A stretch of 64,000 bases of DNA from Chondrus crispus (Eukaryota > Rhodophyta > Florideophyceae > Gigartinales > Gigartinaceae). Where the stretch lies: contig NW_005178644.1 of NCBI RefSeq assembly GCF_000350225.1, positions 6,482-70,481 on the forward strand, in the 5' to 3' direction. Below are positions 41,213 to 49,849 of the stretch, piece after piece (position 1 is the stretch's first letter; the number at the start of each line of letters is the position of its first letter). The translations under genes and the position numbers were made by a program. The notes below the pieces were generated by a model that saw only the letters and a program-made list of their open reading frames with translations, was not told where the DNA came from and ran no database searches.

Positions 41213-41881
41213 TTACTCACTCGCGGTTACATTCTCACCTGCATTTCCGTTGTTTCGCTCTCGAAAAAGAGACTTCAGCTCCACCAAAGGTTCATCATCC
41301 GAATAGTACGTGGACATAAACTCATGTTCACCAATTGCAGCGACCTCACAAGCCACCAATTTGCGGTCATGAAACTTAGATTTCAAATTCTTCGTTCTAG
41401 CCCTTTTTGGCTATTGCTTTAAAGGGACTGTCAGGTTCTTTTCTGGGCATCCTTCGCTCCAATAGTCAACAACTTCGCGCCATCCGCGTACTCTCGGAAT
41501 ATGAGGGCACTTTCTACGCAACTCCACGCCATCGTCTTCTATGGCGGTCTCTTTCCTCAGTTGTGTTTCGTTGGAAATATCAAGAGGCCTCTTCAGCCTA
41601 GAATTGAGGATTTCAGATGCACATTCTTTGTCGAGAGTACCCGGCGCAACGCCCTAGCTTGCCAGTGTTGCTATAGCATTCTCCATCTCCAGAACTGCAG
41701 CGCAAATAAAAGTATCAAGGGTAGCAGTAAACTCGTTAAGGTCTTCCGAAACCAACAATCTATTTGCAGCAGCGTTTTGTTCCATTTGCGCCAATTTAGA
41801 AGTCATGCTGGTTTGCAGAGCCGAAAGTTCTCTACCCAAGTCTTCGTTAGTTCGAACATTGGTATTGAACATACGAGAGTC
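41213..41881 (-). pseudogene. Crypton-type tyrosine recombinase, C-terminal half with GCR1_C-like domain
   Basis: The continuation of the gene at 55946-57109, separated from it by the gypsy insertion. From the junction the frame reads through RTNEDLGRELSALQTSMTSK (coiled coil) to TAG 41654-41656. It then continues without a shift through KECASEILNSRLKRPLD and a block IPRVRGWREVVDYWSEGC...LTVPLKQ that matches the GCR1_C DNA-binding domain. That block ends at a TAG (41411-41413) where the family usually has Trp. It runs on to TAA 41213-41215. The pairing of a tyrosine recombinase with GCR1_C is known from CryptonF elements. Confidence 0.75.
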
Positions 41882-42543
41882 TGTGGCATAATGGCGGTTC
41901 GCGATTAGATTTAGATCAGATCAATACGAACCACACCCGCGCACACGTGTACCCCCACGTGTACGGAGGACGCGGGACCACACGCGTACACGTGTAGGAG
42001 GCGTGTACCACTGCGCGCACAGTACGCGTCTCACACGTGTGCTGTCAGCCCCGACGGCTCACAGCATTACAGCGTGGGACGACCCGCGCTACAGTAAGTT
42101 ACTACAGCATACCGGTACTGTAGAATTATGATAGACGCATTGTATACATTAAATAAGAGCGCGACCAACGGCGGGATAGGTGGACAAGCACGGACTTGTC
42201 CACGACCTACCGCCTAGGTCCGTCTTCCAGCCTAACTAACGAGCGCGATCCGCATTCGCGCGCGTTAACCGGGACAAAGCGGGTAGGGGACAGCCGCGTA
42301 CGCGAGAGAGCCTAGATCCGCCCCCGCCCGTCAGCGCTGGTACGTTACCCAGCGCTGTTCCGGGGCGTCGAGGCGTAGATCGGCCTGCGCGTACGCTTGT
42401 CCCCGACCGTCCCGCTCTACCACGCTACCAGGGCCCGCTTCCCTGTCTCGTTAGCTGTGTGTTCTCCCCGTCTTCTCGCCCCTCGTACGGGTCTACGTCG
42501 AGCTAACTATACACCCCTCTCCGTTGGGGGGCGTTATACTACA
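41882..42543 (+). repeat. 5' LTR of the gypsy element (662 bp)
   Basis: Very similar to 55321-55945. It holds ~37 bp absent from the 3' LTR (about 41920-41957, ACACGTGTAC-rich). TATA-like ATTAAATAAGAG at about 42148 is followed by a strong hairpin (42174-42213: GATAGGTGGACAAG / CTTGTCCACGACCTAC), so U3/R probably lies here. Confidence 0.93.
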
Positions 42544-42544
42544 G

Positions 42545-42563
42545 TGGTCTCCCGACCTAGAAG
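42545..42563 (+). promoter_or_regulatory. primer-binding site of the gypsy element
   Basis: TGGTCTCCCGACCTAGAAG starts one base after the LTR end. Position and the leading TGG fit a tRNA 3'-CCA primer; the tRNA species cannot be named from the sequence. Confidence 0.7.
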
Positions 42564-42619
42564 GCCACGCGATTATCGCGAGAAGAATATCGTTCGAATC
42601 CGCGTCCGCGCGCGTCGAA

Positions 42620-45205
42620 ATGGAAGAAGGAACCGCGAACTCGATTCAGGCGGAACCGGCGAATATGAAGTCAACCGCGCGCCGCGCCTCCGAGTCAGGC
42701 GCGCTGCGCGCCCCCTTCGGCGGCGCCGCCGCAGGTTCTACCGACCGCGAACCGTCGCCTGGGTTTTCAGACGGACGCGCTCGCGCGATGTTTGACAGGA
42801 TCGCGGAATACATCGAGGACGTCCGGACCTCGCTTCGAATTGACGTCTCGGACGCGGTATATTCGCGCTGTATAGAAGAGCTACGGTCGCTTCGCGAAGG
42901 AAGGTTTGACCGCGTCTCTCAATCTTTGGAGAACCTCCGAGCACTAGTCGACCATCTACAGAGTCGGCTAGCGCTCGTCGAGGATTCGCGTCTCGATTCC
43001 GCTGTCGAGGACAGGGAAGGCCGCCCAGAGAGGTCGGCCTCATCGAGACCACCTGACGCACAACCCTTCCCGTCTGCGGAGCAAATACGCGCGTTTGCCC
43101 ATATGGCCGCGGAACTCAACTCGACGAGGAGACGCGCTCGCGAGGTGGAACAGAACCCGACCAACAGGTCGCCCGGAGCCCCTACGAGAGGGCCCGGTGC
43201 CACTGTTCCCCCGATCGCGTCAGACGCGTCGGAGTTCTGACCGACTGGTGCCGGATCCAGTCGGTACGCGGATGGCCCAAGACCACCAATGGACGCGAAT
43301 GTCGCGTCCGAAACCCAAGCCCTCCCGTATGTCGCCGGAGACATACGGGGGATGAGACGCGTACCGTACGCGGACGACCAGGACCGTGGAGGAGCCGCCC
43401 GCGGATCAAGAGAACCGATGCTCTCTTTCGATCCTCGCTGGGGCGGCTACCAGCCGGTGGACCTCACCGCGCATCCCGGTCGGGTCGATATCCGAACGCT
43501 GCCCGTCACCCCTTTCGGGACGTTGGGACCCGCGGCACCCGAGGTCGAGCCCGTCCATACCATGATACAGGAGTTCAGCGATGTCGCGAACTACCGCATG
43601 TATCGGTTGGACAATACGTCGAGGCTCGTTACCTCGGGAGACGCGGGACGGATCGCGAAGTACGTCCAGCGCTGTCGTGGGATTCGACCCACGATGCGCA
43701 GCTTCGACGGCACTGACGCGATTCAGTTACTACCGTTCCTGAAGGATATACGTATCACCTTCAACGCGCAACACCTAACCGAAGGTGTTGCCGTCCGCGT
43801 CTTCGCGAATTTTCTTGAACGCGACGCGGAATGATTGTATACGAGTTATACCATGCGCGGACTACGCGCTGGCCAGCTTCACGACGACATAAGCCGGCCT
43901 GGTCTCGTCAACCAGTTCATCAAACGCTACCTCACGGACGACGTATTGGGTGAAGCGTATGATACAGTGGCGACCGCGCGACAGCATCCCCACGAGACGG
44001 AGAACGCGTACGCGGATCGATTGGAGTCCGCCGCGTTCCGGTGCACCGCGGTGTTCACCGAACAAGCACTCTCGCATTATTTCGTGCGCGGACTAGCCCC
44101 GGCGACCCGAGCCGCCGTGGCTGAGACGCTGCAACGACTGCCCGGATCGCAGAAGACAGACCTCTCAAGCATCCGCCGTATAGCGACGGCGGAAGGTACT
44201 ACCTTCCGCGCGCGTCGCGGCCTACCCTTGCCGGATACGAAACGGGCAGGGAGAGCGGGTCGACCATCGAGGTCGAACGCGACAAGTTCACCCGCGACAG
44301 CCCTCCATATTGGAGAGGATGAGTGGCAGCCCGACCCTGTCCTCATCGCGCGAGGCATGGAGCAAGGGGGAGGTCGACCTCCCACACCGGCGTCAACGCG
44401 GTCGACCAGAAGCTTCGCCACCGCGTTCGCGCATACTCCGCGCCTGCCAAGTGGTACGGACCACAAGGAGCAGGAGCTGGACATTTCGCGTCAAGGAGGG
44501 GATCGCATATCGGCAAGCGTCCCCAAGTTAACCGAAGAGGAGACGCGTCACGCGGCATCTTTCGCATCCACAGACAGTAGCGCGTACGTCTGTTGGCTAT
44601 GCCGTACGTACGGACATGCCATGTACGCGTGTCCATTCCTGTCGCCCGAGCAACGGATGTTCACCGCGTACAGGAATTACAAGTACCAGATGGAGACGCG
44701 TCCTGGGATGCGCAACCTCCTCCAGCAATCGGCTCGCGAAGACCGATTTCCGCGTCAAGGGTACCCGAGTCGAGCGGGTGCGGGCGCCCGCTTCGCTCCC
44801 CGCGGTGGCGGGTACCGTCGTAACGAACTCGACCAACGCGGGAGACGCGACCTCCGCCAGGCGGACACGCGATATCCGCGTCAAGACGGAATGGGAGACC
44901 GGGACCGTTCCCGACTCCCGCCGGGGGTACAGAACGCGATAATGTACCTCCAGGACTGGGCAGAGGATACGCATGCCCTGCCCAGGGGGGGACGCGAAGG
45001 AGATCCGGCACCCGCGGCCCCGCAAATTCTACAACGTCCGGACGTCGTGAATCAAGGCCTCAAAGTATCCGAATACTTCGACCAAGCCGCGAGACCCAAA
45101 TGGACCACGCCCGCGCCCCCACTCGACGAGGGACGCGGAGGCGCGCCAGCTATCGGTAGTGACGCGCTTAGCTCGAATAGCTCCGGTAGCTCAAAAAACC
45201 CGTAA
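42620..45205 (+). pseudogene. gypsy gag with two in-frame TGA codons
   Basis: A single frame from ATG 42620 (MEEGTANSIQAEP) to TAA 45203-45205, interrupted only by TGA at 43238-43240 and at 43832-43834; no frameshift. The N-terminal third is charged with coiled-coil character (DVRTSLRIDVSDAVYSRCIEEL). The middle is a gag core (FDGTDAIQLLPFLKDIR, then after the second TGA LYTSYTMRGLRAGQLHDDI and PHETENAYADRLESAAF). Near the end is a CCHC knuckle CWLCRTYGHAMYAC (C-x2-C-x4-H-x4-C). About 860 codons. Confidence 0.85.
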
Positions 45206-45294
45206 AGACGGTTACGTTCGCGCGGTCGCGTGAGCCGTCTTGTCCATATCCCATCGACCCGTCACCGCGAGCCCGACAAGGGCACGGGGGATAA

Positions 45295-46104
45295 TTACCG
45301 ATAATATCCCCCGCGCCCTCACGCGAAGACGCCGAGACTCGCGTGATTCCGGCGCAGGAAATAAGGGACGTCGTGGCTTCCGTATGCCCGACGCCCGAGA
45401 AGAAGCCCCCAGAGCCCCCCGTGGGCTCTAAGCTGCGGGAGGACCGCCAACCGCGCCAGGACGCGACTAGTCGTGCGGACGTCAACGAACAACAGACGTC
45501 CCGCGACCATGGAGGAAGGGCGCGTAAACGCGGAAAGAGCCGCCGCCGGCTCCTCAAGCGAAATGACCTCGCGAATCAGATCGCGCCGAGGGTTGTCGAC
45601 GGCGTCATCTGCTTGATGACGTCGAAGATATATAATGTCCTCGGCTCGATAGCCACGGAGGGCAACGCGTTCAAGCCCCACACTATCGCCGTTGATACGT
45701 GCTCGGGATACAATCTGGTGAGGAAGGCCGACCTTCCTCCCGACTGGACGCGTTACGTAATACGCGACGCGCCTCTGCCACGGCTGGCGGGCGCGAATAG
45801 CAACCCGCTCAAGCTTAGCGCGGTTGTCCGGCTGGCTGTCCGGCTCCGGAACACGACGTTCCGGGTTCCGTTCGTCGTCGCGGACCAGCTCGCGGTTCCC
45901 GTTCTCCTTGGGACCGCGTTCATTGACGCGCACGTGCGTCGTATCGCTGTCGACGCGCAGAAGCTCGACCTCCGTCAAGGTGGCTCCATTGCCATTGTCA
46001 ACGGGAGGGTGGAGCCGTCTCCCCCGACCAGACGACAAGGCCGTCAGACGAGCCGAGCTGACGTACGCGAAGAAGCCCCGCAGGCGATCCGTATTGCCCG
46101 CTAG
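45295..46104 (+). CDS. gypsy aspartic protease segment of pol
   Basis: An open frame with no ATG near its start, in the same frame as RT-IN downstream and separated from it by one TAG (46102-46104). The protease core TIAVDTCSGYNLVRK carries the catalytic Asp as DTCSG rather than DTGS/DSGA. VPVLLGTAFIDAH is the second strand typical of retropepsins. Gag ends 90 bp earlier in another frame, so expression would need a bypass or a spliced or internal start. Immediately after the gag stop, AAGACGG...CCGTCTT (45206-45242) could fold into a hairpin. Confidence 0.8.
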   Translation, partial: LPIISPAPSREDAETRVIPAQEIRDVVASVCPTPEKKPPEPPVGSKLREDRQPRQDATSRADVNEQQTSRDHGGRARKRGKSRRRLLKRNDLANQIAPRVVDGVICLMTSKIYNVLGSIATEGNAFKPHTIAVDTCSGYNLVRKADLPPDWTRYVIRDAPLPRLAGANSNPLKLSAVVRLAVRLRNTTFRVPFVVADQLAVPVLLGTAFIDAHVRRIAVDAQKLDLRQGGSIAIVNGRVEPSPPTRRQGRQTSRADVREEAPQAIRIAR

Positions 46105-46119
46105 GTTACCATCCCCGAG

Positions 46120-49100
46120 ATGTCACAAGCTTGCGTACGCGTAACGACCACGGGGAAGGGGCTCGTCTTCTTGGAACCAAAGCCGTCGCTTCAGCACCGC
46201 CTCGGGGTGAGGTTGACCAACGGCGTAGCCGAGGTCCTACCGCACCAGACCTTCGAGGCCGTCGTCGCGAATTTTTCGCGTTGCACAAGGCGGCTACCAA
46301 AGCACACCGTCGTTGGCCACGCGAAACGAAACCCCCTCGCGATCCTAACGCCGGAGCGCCGGGTCGCGGAGGAGATCGCGCACGCGTTGCACCTTACCGA
46401 CTTGGACGACCAAGTCGGTGAGGTAGGAGCTGGCCGACCATGCTCCGCCGAGGAGGTGATCGCGAACGCGGAGGTACGATCCGCGGAGTACCCCTCGCCG
46501 CCAGAGGGCACTGTACGCGTACCAGATAAGGATCCCCAAAACCCCGCAACGGATTGGGAAAAGGGAATGGATTTGTCATACATCACCGATGATAAGTTAC
46601 GCGGACAAGTCCTCGAGATGCTACGCAAGCACTTGGGCTTGTGGGACGGTACACTCGGAACGATCCGAGCGACGGAACACCGTATCCCCCTCGAGCTGGG
46701 CACGAAGGCCATCCGCTCGATGCCCTATCGGAAAGGGCCCGCGATGCGCGAAATGGTCGCGAAGGAGGTCAGCAAGATGTTGAACGCAGGGGTTATCGAA
46801 CCCGCGAGCTCCGAATGGGCGTCCCCGGTGGTGCTCGTACCGAAGAAAGACGGCTCTCTTCGGTTCTGCGTAGACTATCGGCGTCTCAACGCGAAGACTG
46901 CAGCGGATTCGTATCCGCTGCCGCGTATGGACGACTGCATCGACTCGTTAGGAGATGCAGCCGTCTTTACGACGTTGGACTGCAATTCCGGTTATTGGCA
47001 GATCCCGGTCGCTCCGGAGGACCGGGATAAGACAACCTTTACGACGCACATGGGCACGTTTCGCCACCTGCGAATGCCGTTCGGACTAAATGGGGCACCG
47101 GCCACCTTCCAACGCGCCCTGGATATTATTCTCTCACGCGTTCGCTGGCAAATATGCCTCGTCTATCTCGATGACGTTGTCATGTTCTCGCGTACGCACG
47201 CGGAACATGCGAAGCATCTCAGCACTGTCTTGAGCTTGCTTGGGAGTGCCGGAATCTCCCTCAAGCTCAAGAAGTGTAGCTTCTTTCAGCCGAAGGTACA
47301 CTACCTGGGGCACGTCATTTCCCCAGGTAAGTTAAGCGTGGCGGACACGGCGGCCGATGCCTTCAAGACGTTCACGTTCCCGAGGACACTTACGCAAGTG
47401 CGCTCGTTCCCTGGGGCGTGCAACGTATACCGCCGATTCGTTAAGGGGTTCGCGATGATAGCGCGTCCTCTGACCGACATGACGCGCAAGGATGCGGATC
47501 CTGACTTCTACAACCCCACGGAGGCCCAATTGAACGCGTTCGAGAACCTCAAGAGGTGTATGATCGCTCCGCCGATCCTCGCGCTACCGCGGTACGGCCG
47601 TCCGCACATGATCGACACGGACGCGAGTGCCTACCAGCTTGGCTGCACGCTGCTCCAGAAACACGACCAGCCAAACGACTGGCGCCCCGTAGGCTATTGG
47701 TCCTACTCGCTGAACGACAGCGAGCGCAACTACAGCGCCACGGAACGCGAGTGCTTCGCCGTAGTGTGGGCCGTCTGCACACTACGGCCGTACGTAGAAG
47801 GAACGAAGTTCACCGTCCGAACGGATCACGACGCCTTGAGGTGGCTCATGTCCCTCACAGAGAGTTCCGGAAGACTCACCCGGTGGCGGCTACGTCTGGC
47901 TAAATACGACTTCACCATTCAGTACCGCCCCGGGCGCGTGCATCAGGTGCCCGATGCCCTGTCACGCCTCGTGACGCCTCGTGTCGCCGATGACCCTCGC
48001 CCCATCGTCGAGGTGGATGACGACATTCCCACCTTCGACGGGGGTACGACCGTTCGAGACGTATCTAACGAGCTCGCGGACCACGTTTGTACCGCGAGCT
48101 GTGACCATCAGGCCGTCCATGTCTTCGTGACGACACGGAACCAAGCCGGGTCAAGGACGAGGTCGCGCGTACGAATGCGCGACGAACCGCGAGGCGACGA
48201 AGAATCCCCCGCTCTCCAAGGACCCACTTCGTTTTGGGAGGAGAACGACGAGTTCGACGCCGCCGACATCGAGCGCGCCGAAAACCCCGACGGCGGCGCG
48301 CCCGACTCTCCGGTCGCACCACCGCAGGACGACCTCCCGGCCCCTCTTACGATAGAGGAGATAGCCGAGGAGCAACGCGTGGATGACTTCTGCCAAACCG
48401 TCTTGGCACGACAGTCAGAGTCCCGGGACTCCGCGTTCTTCGAGGACCACCAAGGGGTGCTCAAACGGAGACACCCCTTTGATCCTGATATCGTCCAGGT
48501 GGTGGTACCTCGGACGCTCCGCGCTAGGCTCCTCCGCCTGTGCCACAACCGGGCCATCGCGGGACACCCGGGCCAGAATCGTATGTACTTCGCCCTTCGA
48601 CGCGAGTACTACTGGCCCCATCTCGCTGCAGATGTCGCCGCCACGGTGCGAGGGTGTCGGACCTGCGCGATGAACCGGGTCAAGTTGCGGAAACACCTCA
48701 ACCGTTTGAAGTTGTTCCCCGCCAAGCGGCCACTCGAGAGCCTCGCGATTGACATCTTGGGTCCGCTCCCGAAGACGAAGGCAGGGAAACGTTTCCTCCT
48801 CGTTATCACAGACCGCTTCACTAAGTTAACACAAGTTGTCGCGCTTCGAACAGTGACCGCGTACACTGTCGCGACAGCATTCTGTGACGCGTTGGTCTTC
48901 AAATACGGCGTTCCGCGTTCGCTGTTGTCGGACAACGGTCCTCAATTTAACGCGAAGTTCTTCCACAGCGTGTGTCGCGTACTGGGGATAACTAACTTAT
49001 ATACGTCCGCGTATCATCCCCAGACGAATGGACAGGTTGAACGTTACAACCGGACTATCGCGTCGATGCTTCGGAACTACGTCAACGAGCATCAGGATGA

Positions 49101-49545
49101 TTGGGACGTGTACGTGGGACCGCTTACGTACGCGTACAACTCCCACGTACACCGAACCACGCGTACGACACCCTTTGAGCTCGTGCTCAGCAGACCCCCG
49201 CCGGAGTTCTCTCTTCGAAGAGCCGACGGGGACGCGCCTCCTCCGGACAGGGGAACTCAACGCGCAGAGTTTCTCAAGACTTTGGACGAGACGATCCAAA
49301 AAGCTTACGAAAGCTTGCATCGTACGCAAGCCCGCTACAAACGCGACTTCGATAAACGCGTACGAAGAATTAACACGCGACTCAAGCCGGGGGGCTACGT
49401 GTACCTCAACCCCGCCAATGGGGCGAAGACGTCGAACAAGCTCGCGTCACCTGCCGTTGGACCATACCGCGTACTGGCCAACGACAAACGAACCATCACG
49501 ATCGACCGTGATGGGGTGATGGAGCGCGTCTCGGCGGACCGCTGA
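46120..49545 (+). CDS. gypsy reverse transcriptase, RNase H and integrase
   Basis: 1,141 aa uninterrupted from ATG 46120. RT: PYRKGPAMREMV, VPKKDGSLRFCVDYRRLN, FTTLDCNSGYWQIP and active site YLDD (349-352). RNase H: MIDTDASAYQLGCTLLQK, NYSATERECFAVVWA and RTDHDALRWL. Integrase: HHCC zinc region H...AGHPGQNRMYFALRREYYWPHL...CRTC, then Asp878 (AIDILGP), Asp938 (LLSDNGPQF) and Glu974 (NGQVERYNR), 35 residues apart. All catalytic residues are intact. Stop TGA 49543-49545 is followed in the same frame by a chromodomain. Confidence 0.96.
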   Translation: MSQACVRVTTTGKGLVFLEPKPSLQHRLGVRLTNGVAEVLPHQTFEAVVANFSRCTRRLPKHTVVGHAKRNPLAILTPERRVAEEIAHALHLTDLDDQVGEVGAGRPCSAEEVIANAEVRSAEYPSPPEGTVRVPDKDPQNPATDWEKGMDLSYITDDKLRGQVLEMLRKHLGLWDGTLGTIRATEHRIPLELGTKAIRSMPYRKGPAMREMVAKEVSKMLNAGVIEPASSEWASPVVLVPKKDGSLRFCVDYRRLNAKTAADSYPLPRMDDCIDSLGDAAVFTTLDCNSGYWQIPVAPEDRDKTTFTTHMGTFRHLRMPFGLNGAPATFQRALDIILSRVRWQICLVYLDDVVMFSRTHAEHAKHLSTVLSLLGSAGISLKLKKCSFFQPKVHYLGHVISPGKLSVADTAADAFKTFTFPRTLTQVRSFPGACNVYRRFVKGFAMIARPLTDMTRKDADPDFYNPTEAQLNAFENLKRCMIAPPILALPRYGRPHMIDTDASAYQLGCTLLQKHDQPNDWRPVGYWSYSLNDSERNYSATERECFAVVWAVCTLRPYVEGTKFTVRTDHDALRWLMSLTESSGRLTRWRLRLAKYDFTIQYRPGRVHQVPDALSRLVTPRVADDPRPIVEVDDDIPTFDGGTTVRDVSNELADHVCTASCDHQAVHVFVTTRNQAGSRTRSRVRMRDEPRGDEESPALQGPTSFWEENDEFDAADIERAENPDGGAPDSPVAPPQDDLPAPLTIEEIAEEQRVDDFCQTVLARQSESRDSAFFEDHQGVLKRRHPFDPDIVQVVVPRTLRARLLRLCHNRAIAGHPGQNRMYFALRREYYWPHLAADVAATVRGCRTCAMNRVKLRKHLNRLKLFPAKRPLESLAIDILGPLPKTKAGKRFLLVITDRFTKLTQVVALRTVTAYTVATAFCDALVFKYGVPRSLLSDNGPQFNAKFFHSVCRVLGITNLYTSAYHPQTNGQVERYNRTIASMLRNYVNEHQDDWDVYVGPLTYAYNSHVHRTTRTTPFELVLSRPPPEFSLRRADGDAPPPDRGTQRAEFLKTLDETIQKAYESLHRTQARYKRDFDKRVRRINTRLKPGGYVYLNPANGAKTSNKLASPAVGPYRVLANDKRTITIDRDGVMERVSADR

Positions 49546-49836
49546 GTGTACGCGCCCCCTCCGACGGACGCGCCACGAGCAAGTGCAACAACCCCAGGTG
49601 ACCTTTCCGACAAGGTCACCGAGGGCACGCAGTGCGCGATCGAGCGTCTGCTCAAGCATCGAGTGGTAGAGGACTGAACTACGGAGTTCCTCATCAAGTG
49701 GGCTGACTACGACGAGCCCACTTGGACTGCACGAACACATGTTCCAGAGGAGCTAGTGTCGCGATACGCGAAACGACTGAGAACGCGTACAGGCAGGGAA
49801 CTCACCTCCGAAGTGAACGCGGTCGTTCACTCTTGA
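49546..49836 (+). pseudogene. chromodomain tail of gypsy integrase, behind two in-frame TGA codons
   Basis: The pol frame continues past TGA 49543 through a linker to AIERLLKHRVVED, a second TGA (49675-49677), then TTEFLIKWADYDEPTWT and THVPEELVSRYAKR, and ends at TGA 49834-49836 inside the internal polypurine tract. The EFLIKWADYDEPTW block is a chromodomain core with its aromatic residues. In chromoviruses this C-terminal domain directs integration to marked chromatin. Either the two stops inactivate it or they are read through. Confidence 0.8.
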
Positions 49837-49846
49837 GGAGGGGGCC
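49813..49846 (+). repeat. internal copy of hairpin plus polypurine tract
   Basis: GTGAACGCGGTCGTTCACTC followed by TTGAGGAGGGGGCC. It matches 55286-55319 at 33 of 34 positions. The polypurine part is 49835-49844. It sits exactly where a normal-sized gypsy element would end, just after pol. Confidence 0.92.
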
Positions 49847-49849
49847 CCC

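Noticed and set aside
42585-42600. GTTCGAATCC word resembling a tRNA T-loop in the gypsy leader
   Set aside because: No acceptor or anticodon stem around it; no tRNA can be folded.
42524-42619. Gag start upstream of ATG 42620
   Set aside because: The frame is open into the LTR only from a TTG; the ATG after the primer-binding site is more plausible.
45206-45242. Frameshift-promoting hairpin between gag and pol
   Set aside because: The gag stop precedes it and pol opens 90 bp later without overlap, so simple frameshifting cannot link them; kept only as a possible fold.
46191-46712. 173-aa antisense ORF within gypsy pol
   Set aside because: Shadow of RT coding; unlike the 52743-55265 ORF, it lies opposite a conserved protein.
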